Positions 22,501-35,500 of a stretch of 64,000 nucleotides of DNA are shown piece after piece. How positions within the stretch are numbered: the first letter of the stretch is position 1; each line of letters opens with the position of its first letter. Origin of the DNA: Chlorocebus sabaeus (taxonomy: Eukaryota > Chordata > Mammalia > Primates > Cercopithecidae); NCBI RefSeq assembly GCF_047675955.1, contig NC_132915.1:14689766-14753765 (forward strand). Direction: 5' to 3'. Below the pieces are notes generated by a model. That model was not told the DNA's origin. It was given only the letters and a program-made list of their open reading frames with translations, and ran no database searches. Both the position numbers and the translations under genes were made by a program.

Positions 22501-22645
22501 AGAGTAAGCCTGGGACCAGGTGCGATGGCACAGGCCTGTAATCCCAGCACTTTGGGAGGGCGAGGCGGGTGGATCACCTGAGGTCAGGAGTTTGAGACCA
22601 GCATGGTCTCAGAGACATGGTGAAACCCTGTCTCTACTAAAAATA

Positions 22646-22680
<35 letters not shown>

Positions 22681-22881
22681 AGCTGGGCATGGTGGTGGAC
22701 ACCTGTAATCCCAGCTGCTTGGGAGGCTGAGGTAGGAGAATTGCTTGAACCTGGGAAGCGGAGGTTGCAGTGAGCCGAGATCACACCACTGTACTCCAGC
22801 CTGGGTGACAGAGTGAGACTCTGTCTCAAAAAAAAAAAAAAAAAAAAAAAAAGAAAAGAGAAAGAAAGAGCAAGCCTGGGA
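22501..22881 (+). mobile_element. Alu (AluS-like), sense, with very long A-runs
   Basis: Sense Alu at 22516-22866, between AGAGTAAGCCTGGGA (22501-22515) and AGAGCAAGCCTGGGA (22867-22881), a 14/15 duplication. The linker between the arms has an uninterrupted A-run of about 30 bases (from about 22648), and the tail is a further run of about 24 A. Confidence 0.95.
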
Positions 22882-23138
22882 GAGTTTACAGCCACATGGA
22901 CACACCTTGGGGCCGTGCTTAACTAAGCTTCAGAGTTAATGTGTACCTTGTGTTTTTCAGTGTTTCCTAGATCTATGGATTGACTTCGAATCCCATTTCT
23001 TCTGCCAGAGTTTAGCTATTTAACGCATAGGGAAGCAATATGATTTTATGGTTGGTCAGGTGGCCCACAGCGTGAAACTGAGTTTGAATCCTTATTCTGC
23101 CACTTAACCACCGTGTTACCATGGGCCCTATACAGTAT

Positions 23139-23490
23139 GTGTTTGCTAGGGCTGCCTAGGTATTTGTGGCAAGAAGCATCACAAACTGGGTGACTTAAAT
23201 AACAGAAGTTTATTTTCTCACAGTTCTGGAGGCTAGAAGTCTGAGATGATGGTATCAGCAGGGTTGGTTTCTTCTGGGGCCTGTCTTCTTGACTTGCAGA
23301 TGGCTGTCATTTCCTGTGTCTTTACATGATCTTCTGTGTGTGTGTGTGTCTGGGTTCAAATCTCTTTTTATAAGGTGAGCAGTAAGATTGGATTTGGAGC
23401 TACTCTAATGACCACATTTTAACTTAATTACCTCTTTAAAGACCCATTTCCAAATATAGTCACATTCTGAAATACTGGGATAAGAAAGGT
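23139..23490 (-). mobile_element. MLT1-type MaLR LTR, antisense
   Basis: Reversed MLT1 text is extensive: TGTTTGCTAGGGCTGCCTAG, ACTGGGTGACTTAAATAACA, TTATTTTCTCACAGTTCTGG, GCAGGGTTGGTTTCTTCTG, TAACTTAATTACCTCTTTAA and ACAGT-like AATATAGTCACATTCTGA. It carries a TG microsatellite at 23335-23350. Confidence 0.8.
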
Positions 23491-24639
23491 ACTTCATGAT
23501 GTTGTTGTCAGCATTTGAAGAGAGGATGCATACGCGTTTCCTCACACATTACCAGGAATATGGTGACTACTCGCTACATATAACTATTTTTATTACAATT
23601 ATAAAGTGTATTCTATCTGTCTGTGTCTTCTTTTCCAGTTGTGAGATGGCTCTCTGCATGGCTTTTCAATTACTGAGGCCTGGGGTTATTGTCGTCTTTC
23701 TAGCGCCCTCATAGCATCTTAAAATGCTGCCTTCCACAGAATAATAGGGCAAAAGCCCAAGGAATGTTGATCAAATGGATGGGTATGAATTTTGTGCTCA
23801 GGATTTCTGAGTGGTCTTCTGTGGCTATTGCTTTGGTGTCACTGTGGTGTCACACCATAGATGGCTGTGAAATGCTCTCAGATTTCCTGGTTCCTGGAGT
23901 GGCCTGCCCAAAAACTAGACAAGGACCTGGAGAAGAGTAATGTCTCCATGTCAGGGACAGGAGACAGAAGTCGTTGTGCATTGTCAGGGGAGTAACTGTA
24001 AAATCACAGAACCAGATCACCAAACATAAGAATTATCCAAACATTGGAGGCGATTTTTAAATCAGGCAGTCTGTCAAAGTGGTTGACTTTCCTGCAATTA
24101 TTAGCTATCCCCAACATTTCTAGGCTTAATGAGAATCAATGGAATTATTTTATGCTGGTATTATGGTAGGTTATCATCTCATGCCCAAAGAATTGACTCT
24201 TCTCTAAATTTTTGGTATTTCTTGTTTCAACTGGTATAAATGTTCTTTGCTTTAAAAAAGTGCTGCTACTGTCACAACCCAGTCACAACCTGTGTTAAAT
24301 ACTAGCAAGCAGGGATCCACTAGGATCAGAAGAAGGCGGCCAGATTGCAGAGTCTCTGATATAAGTTGTCAAGGAGGCCAGTATGCAGCCCATCAATCCA
24401 GAGAAGCTTGGATACGCTGGGGAATAGTGTGCTTATTAAGTCTACACATGGCTATAGCATCCATCCATAGCAGATGAGTTACACAGGCTTCATTAACTAG
24501 ACACAAAGGGTATATTATTCATAGATCATGCTAGATTCCTCTTAGTGAATCAGCTCTTAAACTGTGAGTCAAGAACACCACCAGCCTCACCAACTAGCTC
24601 CTTTATCCTCTATCAGATCAGCTACTGAATCTGGTTAAT

Positions 24640-25530
24640 TTTTCTTTTGAAATACCTCTAAAAATGTTTGTCTTTTATTAAAAGGTTTTAAATAGTAACT
24701 GTGAGGACTATCACAAATAAAGAGTGTGATACAATAAGAAATATGTAGTTGGGCTTTGTCCCAACTTCCTGGAATACAGCTCCTAAAACCCTTGGAATCT
24801 CCAGAGTGATGAGTGTCTTTTGTATGGTAGTGAGAAGGCTGGTAGCTGGGAGCCCCTAGACCTTCAAGAGGGGATTGGACATGATTAAGACTAAGAAAGA
24901 CTGACATGATTAGAAGGTTGGAACTTTCAGCCCCATCCCTGACCTCTAGGGAGGAGAGAGAAGCTGAAAATTGAGGTAATCACCAGTGGCCAGTGATGTA
25001 ATCTCTCACATCTGTGCAGCAGAATCACCATAAAGCCCCCAAAACAATAGTGTTTGGATTGTTGCTGGGTTGGTGAACATACTGAGGTGCTGGGAGGGTG
25101 CTGTTCCCAGAGGAGGCATGGAAGTTCTGTGCACCCACACTCTGCTCCCATACCTTGCCCAAAGCATCTCTTCCATTTGGCCATCCTGAGTTATATTATT
25201 TATGATAAACTGGTAAACTTAAGTCAAGTGTTTTCCTGAGTTCTGTGAGCCATTTAAGCAAAGTACGGAACCTAAAGAGGGGGGTCACAGAAACCCCTGA
25301 TTTATAGGTGATTGGTCAGAAGTGTAGGTGGCAACCTGGAACTTGTGACTGGCATCTAAGTGGGTAGTAGTCTTGTGGCACTGATCCCATAACCTGTGGG
25401 GTCAGTGCTAACTCTGGGTGGTGTCAGAATGAAATTGGATTGTTGGACACTCAGTTGGTATCTGAAATGTTGGAGAATTGGTTGGTATGAGGAAAAAATT
25501 CACACATTTGGTGTCAGGAGAATTGTGACT
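24640..25530 (+). repeat. Unassigned LTR-like dispersed repeat
   Basis: Parts of this block (TTGTTGCTGGGTTGGTGAAC, CTTGCCCAAAGCATCTCTTC, GATAAACTGGTAAACTTAAG, GAGTTCTGTGAGCCATT, GGTGTCAGAATGAAATTGGA) match a repeat text I have met elsewhere in mammalian genomes but cannot name. The layout, with an AATAAA-like GATAAACTGG region inside, fits an old LTR. Boundaries are approximate. Confidence 0.4.
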
Positions 25531-25614
25531 GACATCAATGCAAATGTATATAAAAATGTGAATTTATATGAAGTAATTTTTAGCTGACCATAACATAATA
25601 GTTATATTCATTGC

Positions 25615-25984
25615 TGTGGTTTGACTGTGTCCACACTCACATCTCATCTTGAATGGTAATCCCCTTAATCCCCATGCATCTAGGGACAGAGCTGTTGGGA
25701 GGTGCTTGGATCATGTGGGCAGTTTCCCTTATGCTGTTCTCATGATAGTGAAAGAGTTCTCAGGAGATCTGCTGGTTTAAGGAGGAGCTCTTCCTCCTTC
25801 ACTCCTCACTCTTCTCTCTCCTGTCACCATGTGAAGAAGATCCTTGCTTCCCCTTCCGCCATGATTGTAAGTTTCCTGAGGCCTCCCAGTCATGTGGAAC
25901 TGTGGGTCAGTTAAAACCTCTTTTATGTATAAATTACCCAGTCTTGGGTATTTCTTTATAGCAGTGTGAAAATGGACTAATACA
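25615..25984 (+). mobile_element. THE1/MST-type MaLR solo LTR, sense
   Basis: 370 bp from TGTGGTTTGACTGTGTCC to GGACTAATACA. Landmarks in order: ACATCTCATCTTGAATGGTA, GAGCTGTTGGGAGGTG, CACCATGTGAAGAAG, TTCCGCCATGATTGTAAG, AAATTACCCAGTCTTGGGTA. No internal retroviral sequence adjoins it. Confidence 0.88.
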
Positions 25985-26378
25985 CCCACTGTTATGACCA
26001 TAAAGGCTGAAACATGTCTTATTAGGGGTGGGTGAAACATGGAATTAAGTAACTGATTTAATGTTACCTAATTGTTCTATAAATTGATTTATCTTTCTAT
26101 TAAAATTTAGGAAAAAAAAACACAGCAGGGACAACAACAAAATCCTTCCTTATTAGTCACTTGCTGTGCATTTTCACTGTCCTCACAGGTCCCCCATCTC
26201 CTGTTGTGGAAAAAGTCCAACCATATCTCCTGACTGCTGTCTTCCCTTCCTTCCGATCATTGTATGATTGCTGGTTTTTCTTTCCTTAGTTCTTCATTTG
26301 TGTTTCTCTTTCTTAAAATTCCCCTGCAGAGTTGCCTTTAAAATTTTGTAATTGGTTTAATTTTTCTTTATTTGGCAG

Positions 26379-26525
26379 AGAAGAGCAAGTTAGTACCTTG
26401 TACCAAAACATCAACCTTGTGGAACCAAGATTAATTCAACCATATGAACATGTTATAAAGAACTTCATCCGTGAGATCAGACTTCAAAGCACAGAAATGG
26501 AAAATTTGGCCATTGCGGTGAAGAG
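26379..26525 (+). CDS. RASEF: RASEF exon 2 (inferred number)
   Basis: 147 bases after TTTGGCAG, ending AAGAG|GTATTG. The first base completes a split codon (probably Arg with the missing exon). The 48 full codons begin [16 protein letters not shown] and end ENLAIAVK; the last two bases (AG) start an Arg codon. This segment links the EF-hand region to the coiled coil and is already amphipathic-helical. Confidence 0.95.
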
Positions 26526-29500
26526 GTATTGAAGTCCTTCCTTTATAAGTGGCCTGTGGGTGCTTTAACTTGCTCTCTGACCTGGGTGGCAAATGGGCTG
26601 AACTGCATTGTTACCCTATGATATTGGTGGACTTACTGAGCTTCAGGAGTCTAGAGCTTTCAAAATTAAGCCAGCACTGGAGAAGTAGGTCAGCTACCAA
26701 TCAATCAATAGGTCATCATGATTCTATTATATAAACTCTTCAGGATCAGTGACTTGATACAGAACAATTCAGAGATTTATCTTACATCTTGCTGCTTAAA
26801 ACACACAGGAGAAACTTTATCTAGAGAAGTAGGTGGAACTCTATTTGAAGCCTGGCCTTGTTACCTACGTGTATGAGACTTTGTGAGCAGGTTACTTAAT
26901 CTCCCTGAGTTCAATTCCTGCATCTTCAAAATGAGGATGAATATCTTCACGTCCTCTGGGTGTTAAGACTTAGTGGATGATGTCATGGGTGAGCCCCTCA
27001 CACTGCCCACCACATGGGTGCTCAGCAGTACTGCTTTGGCTCTCTCTACTCTCTAGCCCTCCTCACTTGGCCCTCCCCCTCTGAACTGAAAGCCAAAGAA
27101 CTATTAAACTCTTACTCTAATACAGTTCATGTAAGCCATAGCTAGCTTACATAGGATATCTGATTGGTGTTAACAGCTATATCATGCAAAAAAGGAATTA
27201 ATATGTGTTGCAGTCCAAATATCAGCCTCTTTGCCCCCTGGAAAAACTGCATTCCTTTAGCATATATTGGGAAAAAGAGGGCATTGTGCTTGTCACAGTT
27301 CTGGTGTGTTGTGTCCCACCGATGCTCCTTGCTGCCATGTGCTCCACCAGCAGCTCTCAAGACGCTGTGCACCCTGCTGGTTTCTGCCTGGAGCTTATAA
27401 ACACAGCCCTTTTAATAGGAGGCTGCCCTGTCTACATAGGGGCGGGTGACTTGTCTTCAATTCTGCTGTCTCTTTATCCCTCCCATCCACATGATGCTGA
27501 AACTATCTAGTTGAACCTTCAGAGTAACTAAAGGACATTGTAATGTAGGAAAGAAAATATTTTAAATTCTTGATACAAAATAGGACCTTTCTTATAGTCC
27601 TAGAATCAAGCAAAAGTTAATCTATTCACAAGGGACTTCTTATGAACATTTTTAGTACCTGACTGACCGTTTTTCTCTTACATTAGCCTTCTAGGGGCTT
27701 CCAGTAGGATAAAGCGTGGTCCTCAGAACTCCAGAACAGCTGTAGAGCATGCTGGAGTGTGGATTAGAGTCCCAGAGTTGGCCTCTTTTGACATGTGACA
27801 GGCAGACACACACATTGATTCTTCAGAGCACCCAATAAGTATTAAAACAGACAAACTCACAGGTATACACATAGGTACACATATACAGACCCACACAAAG
27901 ATATGTGGGTATACACACACATACACACGCCTCCATCTAAATATAATACCATGTACACCTACGAGGGAAAAAAACATACTGGCGTGCTTGATGTTCTCAT
28001 TACCAGCTAGGCTGCTTTTTCACGGTGGAGTGAGTACATCACATTAATTCGAGCTGTGTTGGTGTCCCCGTCCACTCCCTTCTGTGCTGCTGGGGCCATC
28101 CAGAGCCAGGCTCTATGCTGAGCCTAAGTCTCCTAAAGGCTCCTTTCTTAGCTATCAAAGACGTCAGGAACTATTTAAATAGCTACTTGTAAACTATTCC
28201 TTACATTCTTAGCCATCCATTCTCACCTCTATTTTGGATTGGGGGAGGGTTTTGGCCATTTTGCTCTGCACTACACCTGAAGAATGGGTTCCCAGTGTCC
28301 TGGTGGGAGCCCTGGACTAAGGTCACAGTGAGCAGACATTTCAGTAGAAATTAGAAATTGCTGGGGCAAGCACTCTGTCATTATGCATCACCCTGATTTG
28401 CAAAAGAAGAAAAATGTTGCTCAGAAGTGAAAAGGGAGAGAGAGTCCATTACGGAGCAGTCCCAGATGTGTGGGATGGGATAGCTAGAAGAAGTAGGTGG
28501 GAAATGATCATAGCAAAGGGAGAAAGGATATGTGCCTTAGCCATTTACAGTCCCAGAGTTGACCAAAAAAACCACCAGGCATTGCTATGGAGATACATAA
28601 TTTCTGGACTTCAAATAGCAGGTATTTATAAGCAGAAATGAACTGATTTCCCAAGTTTGGTTAACATAACCTTAGACAGGCTACAAGCTGAGGAAGAAGT
28701 AAATAGGAACAGAAGATAATAATGTTACTGAAAATTTTACTTTGGGGTCTTTTTCCTCCCACAATATTTCCTTGGAGTTTTATGTGGAAGTTGAACCAAT
28801 GCATGAATAAATTGTGTTGTGAGGGAGTAAATAAGTCAAAAGCAGGTAAGTTGCTATAGCAGAGACCCATCAAACTAGAAGACAGAAAATCTTCTATTTA
28901 AGCCCTATCATTTGTTAATAGCATGCCATTTGTCCAAATGAATCACCTCTAAAGCTCATGGTTTAGATGCAAATCAATGTGCTTTGCCTTTATAGAGATG
29001 TGATTTATAATTGCACTCGTAACAGTAACAATTTTTCTAAAAGGTAACTTTATCTACATTCTAGAACTTTAGGGGACAAATAAGAAATAATGATTGAGAT
29101 CTTTTTTTCCCTTCTCACTTTAACATATAACATTGTGAGTTTTTTATAGTGAAATTTCAAAATTATATCTAACCATCACTTTGCCATGGAGTTCTTCTTC
29201 TTCTTTTTTTTTTTGAGAGGGAGTCTCACTGTGTCACCCAGGCTGGAGCGCAGTGGCCAGATCTGAGCTCACTGCAAGCTCCGCCTCCCGGGTTTACGCC
29301 ATTCTCCTGCCTCAGCCTCCTGAGTAGCTGGGACTACAGGCGCCCGCCACCTCGCCCGGCTAGTTTTTTTTTTGTATTTTTTTATTAGAGATGGGGTTTC
29401 ACCATGTTAGCCAGGCTGGTCTCGATCTCCTGACCTCGTGATCTGCCTGTCTCGGCCTCCCAAAGTGCTGGGACTACAGACTTGAGCCACCGCGCCCGGC

Positions 29501-32500
29501 CGAGTTCTTCTTTTTAATCCAGGATTGTAACTCAGTCATGAGAGAAAAAAAAAAAAAAAAAAATTCAGAATTTATTGAGAGCCTGCAGCACTTTGATATC
29601 TTTATTGCTTGCCACAATCTAGTTTAATATCATTTTATCCAATGTATTCATTTATTTGGTATAGTCAGGTACCACATCACGATGTTTTGATCAATAAAGG
29701 ATTACATAAATGACAGTGGTCCCATAAGAATATAATCCTATATTTTTACTGTATCTATTCTGTGTTTAGGTACACAAATACTGGCCATTGTGTTCCAGTT
29801 ACTTGCAGTATTCAGTACAGTTCCGGTTTGCAGCCTAGGAGCAATGTGCTATACCGTACAGCCTAGGTGTGAAGTAGGCTGTAGCAGCTAGGTTGGTGTG
29901 AATACTCTATGATGCTTGCACAATGACAAAAATCTCCAAAAGACACATTTCTCAGAATGTAAGCTAGTTGTTAAGGAATGCATGACCGTATCTAGTTTTA
30001 AAATGATTTTACACCAAAATGGTCAAATTGCCAATCTCATTTTGTTACGTAGATGGAATGGGGAATATCATTTTGAATGGTGTGTTTCTCTTCATCTGTA
30101 ATATATAGGGCTTCACATAGATGAGTCTGAAGTTTCTCTTCATGTTTCAAGTTCAAGAGTGTAATGAAAAGGTGTGCATCCTTTTGAATTTCAGAGCCCA
30201 GGACAAGGCAGCTTTGCAGCTGAGTGAGTTGGAAGAGGAAATGGATCAGAGGATTCAGGCTGCAGAATATAAGACACGGAAAGACGTGAGTTTCTGGGTT
30301 GGCCATTCATTCCAGCAGATCTTTATGAGGTGCTTTCTATGGAGAGGGCCCAGACAGTATTCTGGGTATCATGCATGGGTACAGCAAGTCCAGCTTCCCA
30401 CAGATCCTCCCAGCAAAGGAATTTTTACTGGTGGTGTTTTTTGGGGATGGGGTAAGAAGAAATAGATATAATCAAATAAAAAAGTAAAGCAAATAAGTTC
30501 AGATAGTGACAAGTGCAGTAAAGAAATAATGTGTGATAGTGACTGGAAGAGGAGGTTGCTTAGGTTGGCGGCTAGAGGCCTCTTTGAAGGGGTAACATCA
30601 GAGACAAAGCCTTGGGAGAAGGCAGAGGCAGCCTTCGTAGAGAAGGTGACTTGACTTTCCATACTTGTGTCACTGCCCACACCCGCTGCCCACTTTAAAT
30701 CTAGATTAGAGTGAAATTAAAATTCTGTCTTCAAACTTTGGTGGTTTATAACAGAATACAGTCATCACTTGGTACCCGAAGAGATTAGTTCCAGGACTCC
30801 CCCGCAACCTTGCATACCCAAATCTGCATGCTTAAGTTTTTATACAAATAATGCATATTTACATACAACCTACACATATCCTCCAGTATACTTTAAATTA
30901 TCTCTGGATTACTTACAATACCTAGTGTTAACACAATGTAAATGCTTTGTAAAGAGCTGTTATACCGTATTTTTATCCGCATCACTTTTACTGCTTAAAA
31001 TATTTTCAATCTTTAGTGGTTGAATTCGCAGATGCAGAACCTGTGGATATGAAGGGTTGACTGTATGCCTTTATTCAGCGTTATAGGAACCATTTAAAGT
31101 TGAAAGTGATATGTTACCTTCAGTGATTTCCATGAAGAAAGAATTTTTCTTATATTTTCGGGTGATTAATGTTTGTTGAAAACAGAAAATAGACAATTCC
31201 AGGTTAAAAATGTCACTTTCGTTTATTCATTCACCCTGTTAACACTGAATGGCAGCAAAATAATGTGCAAGTGGCCTGAACGTTGGCATCTGGGAGACCT
31301 CAGTTTGCATCCTGGCCCTGATCGTATCCCGGTGACATTGGGAAAATAACCCAACCTCTGAGCCTTTGTTATTCCATCTCTAAAATGGGATAATGCAACC
31401 TACCTGCCTTCACAGGAGTTAAACATGATGATCTATATGAAGTGCCCACCACAGTACCTGCAATGTGGTGGCTGCACCCTGGTTGTTACTGTCCTGCTCT
31501 TTCCTGTGGCTCTGTGTATTCTTGATTCCTTTTAGATTCTTCACCTTAAATGGCTTTACTGCATGTGTGCCCTGGGGTGTCTTTGTCTCCTTATACAAAG
31601 TTTAATAAGAAGCTGGACGTCATATTCAACCAGATAAATGGTTCAAGATTCATGGTCCAGCTTCAGAGCAATGGATCACCCCTTCTGCTAGCACTTTCCT
31701 TTTGGTAAAAAGGAAAGAGTAAAATCGTTTTGCTGCCTTTTTTCTTTCTCCATCTGCTGTGTTTAATCTGTGCACTCATTCATTCATCAAACACATATCA
31801 AGCACATGTGTTATTCTGTCGTCATATCTTACTGCTTCTTCTAGATAAATGCCTCTCAAATTTGTCGCTGGTAATGAGGATATTACCATGGCCCCCACCT
31901 TTTAGAACTTCATGTTTTGTTAATTACAACATCGTTAGTTTCCTTGGCTTCAGTCCGGAGGTGGCAAACCCATGCATCTATGGCATCATTTCTCTATTCC
32001 ACAGCAATGACACACGTGGCCTGTAAGACACCGTATACACATGGTCACCACACCTCAGCACGCCAGTCCAGGACCTCACTGCCAGCTGAGCAGCTTTGGC
32101 ACTGTGAGGAAACTTGTTTGCCTGTCCATCCCAGTGTCCACCTCACACCTTTCTAAAGATAGCTTCTCTGGAATAACATGCCCAGGCCAGTCTAAGATTT
32201 TCCCTCATTTCCTTCCATTCCACATGGCTCCCCTCAGCCCTCCAGGGTTCTTCACCCCCAGCTCTGGCCCAGTGGCCTTGCTGTGCCTGACTCTGCTTTG
32301 TCTCCAGCTGTTTTCTTTGCCTTGATGATTATCTCCTCAATCCTTTCCTCCTTCCCAAATTCTGCAAAGCTCAGAGGAACCCTCACTTTCTTCTTGATGC
32401 CCTCCCCTGCTCCTCTAGCCGCATTCACCTTTTCCTGACCTGGACTCCTATGGCATATATAGCATATATTGCCTTGCTTCAGTTTTTTTTTTTTTTTTTT

Positions 32501-35500
32501 TTTTTAACTGTAACAGCTTTATGAAGGTATAATTGGCATGCAACAAACTGCATATGAAGTACAGTATACGTGAAGTTTGGACATATGTATGCACTGTGAA
32601 ACCATTCCCACAGGCAAGATCGTAGGCATAGCTATCCAGCCTAGAAGTTTCTTCATGCCCCTTGAAGGCATAACAAGCCTTTCTTCTTCCTTTCTTTGCC
32701 CCTTTTTGCCGGATAATCATTGTTCTATTTTCTGTCACTGTAGATTAGTTTGAAGTTTTCACAACTGTATAGAAATGGAATCATGCAGTATATACTATTT
32801 CTTGTCTGGCTTCTTCCACTCAACATAATTATTTTGAGACGTATCCATGTAATCAATAGTTTGTTCTTTTTCATTGCTGAGTAGTATTCCATCATGTAGG
32901 GGTACCACAGTGTTTAGCCATTCATCTGTTGAAGGACCTTTGAGTTATTTCCAGGTTTTGGCTATTGCAAATTAAGCTGCTATGAATATACATGTGCAAG
33001 TCTTTATAGAGGCATATATTTTTATTCCTCTTGAGTAAATTCCTGGAGTGGAATGGGTTGATCATCTGTGTAGATGACTGTGTATTTTTGTAAGACACTG
33101 CCAACCTGATTTCCAGAGTGGTTTTACAGTTATGTTTCAATCAGCAGTGTATGAGAGTCCCATTCTTTCAGCATTCTAATTGGTGTGTAGAGGAATCTCA
33201 TTGTGGTTTTAACTTGCATCTCTCTAATGACCAGTTGTGTGGAGAATCTTTTCTTGGGTTCATTTGCCATGTGTATAAATTTTTTTTTTTTTTTTTTTTT
33301 TTGCTGAAGTGTCTTGTTAAAAATCTTCGGCTCATTAAAAATATAGTTGTTGTTGTTTTTTAAAAAATACTATGTTTTGAGAGTTGTTTTATATTCTGAA
33401 TGCAAGTCTTTTATCACATACCTGATCTATAAATATTTTCACCCACACAGTGACCTGTCTTTTCATTCTCCTAACAGTATCTTTTAAAGAGTATAAAGTT
33501 TTAATTTTGATGAATTGTAATTTACCAATTTTTTTCATGGATCATACTTTTCTTGTGGTCTTTAAAAATCTTTAACCCAAGCTCACGAAGATTTTCCCCT
33601 ATGTTTTCTTCTATAAGCTTTATTGTTTTAGGTTACATTTAGGATCTATTTTGTATTTGGTGCCAAGATATGGATCAATGTTCATATTTGTTTTTTGCAT
33701 ATAGATATCCAATTGTTCCCACACCTTTATTAAACAAGAGTAACCATTTTCCACTGAATTGCTTCTGCACTTTATCCAAAATAGTTTATTCTATGTATGT
33801 AGGTTTATTTCTGGGTTTGGTGTTCTGTTCCATTGATTACTTTGTCTATTGTTATGCTAATATTACATTGTCTTGATACCTATTGGTTTATAGTATGTCT
33901 TGATACCTATTGGTTTATAATAAGTCTTGAAATCAACTAGTATTAGTTCTTCAACTTTGTGCTTTTTTTAAAAAGTTGTTTTGGCTATTTTAATTGCTTT
34001 AATTTCCATAGAATCAGCCTTTCAATTTCTTTTTTTAAAAAAAACAAACAAAAACTCAAAGTCTGCAGGGAGTTTGACTGAACTTCATTGTATCCATAGA
34101 CAAATATGGGTAGAATTGACATCTTAACAATATTGAAAATATGATTTATCTATGTCTTCTTTTAGCAATGTTTTGTGTTATTCACTGTACAGCTCTTGTA
34201 CATCTTAGATTTACTCAGTATGTCATATTTTGATGATCCTGTAAATAGTATTTCTAAAAATTTCAATTTCCAATTGTTCATTGTGAATGTATAGAAATAC
34301 ATTTGAGTTTTGAGTATTTGTCTTGTATTTTGTAGCATTGCTTACATTGTTTGTACACAGTGCCTTTTTATTGGTAGATTTTGTCAGATTTTCTAGGATG
34401 ATGATTATGAAATACATTAATAGTAACAGTTTTATTTGTCTTTCGAATTTGGATGAAGCTTTTTATTTTTCTTGCCTTATTGCACTGGTTAGAAGAATAA
34501 AGGAGATGAGAACATTGAATGTGATGTTAGTGGTGTAGTGTTCATAGATGCCTTTATAAGTGGAGTAGAATCCCTTCTGTTCCTAGTTTGCTGAATATTA
34601 TTGTTGCTGTTGTTTTAATAAGGAATGGATGTTGAATTTTCTCAAATACTTTTTCTGTCTTATGTTCATGTTTTTTCTTTTTTAGAATGTTAATGTGGCA
34701 AATTACATTGATTGATTTTTGAATATTAAAACAAACTTGCACTTGAGATAGGCCATAATTAGTGATGATGTACTGTCCTTTCTATAGATTGTTGAATTCA
34801 GTTTGCTAAATTTTACTTAATATTTTTTCATTCATATGCGGAAGAGATATTGGTTTGTATTTTTAATGCCTTTGTATGATTTTGGCATCAGGCAAATTCT
34901 GGTCTCATAGAATGAGTTGGGACGTGTTCCCTCCATTCCAGTTTACTGGAAGTTTGTCAAGAGTTGACCTGAACTACTACCATGCCTCACCTGCATTACT
35001 GTAACAATCCCTTATCTGATTTCTCAGCATCTACCTGTCGCAGGTTTGGAATGAAATAGGCTAGTGATCATTTCCTTTATTGAGCTCTTGATAAAATATT
35101 TCTTTTCTTTTTTTTTTTTTTTTTTTTTGAGATGGAGTCTTGCTCTGTCACCCAGGCTGGAGTGCAGTGGTGTGATCTCAGCTCACTGCAAGCTCTGCCT
35201 CCCGGGTTCACGCCTTTCTCCTGCCTCAGCCTCTCCAGTAGCTGGGACTACAGGCACCCGCCACCATGCCCGGCTAATTTTTGTGTATTTTTTTTTAGTA
35301 GAGACGGGGTTTCGCCATGTAAGCCAGGATGGTCTAGATCTTCTGACCTCATGATCTGCCCGCCTCAGCCTCCCAAAATGCTGGGATTGCAGGTGTGAGT
35401 CACCACGCCCAGCCTGGATAAAGTATTTCTAAACCCTAAAATGTTTATGTTTGGGTTTGTGGCTATGGATCTAATGAAGAGACTTGCAGTCAAGTCCATT

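Larger units (their letters stand above)
22882..26378 (+). other. RASEF: RASEF intron 1, 3' end
   Basis: Includes an MLT1-type LTR, an unassigned LTR-like block and a THE1/MST LTR, listed separately. The stretches 22882-23138, 23490-24630 and 25985-26350 show nothing I can name. The intron ends in a pyrimidine-rich run and TTTGGCAG before 26379. Confidence 0.7.
26526..30194 (+). other. RASEF: RASEF intron 2
   Basis: 3.7 kb GT-AG intron. It holds a MIR (26830-26990), a CA/TA-rich run (27860-27930), an AluYR-like Alu (29200-29501) and a Tigger element (29662-29988). Nothing assignable is seen in 27000-27850 or 27930-29190. Confidence 0.85.

Noticed and set aside
22584..22905. Minus-strand frames with long Phe runs
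   Set aside because: Antisense translations of Alu A-runs and Alu arms ([18 protein letters not shown] type). This is the usual Alu-derived pseudo-protein.
1..26378. Search for the RASEF EF-hand exon upstream of exon 2
   Set aside because: No GC-rich exon with DxDxDG-type EF loops and a donor in the right phase was found; the whole region is intron and exon 1 must be outside the window.
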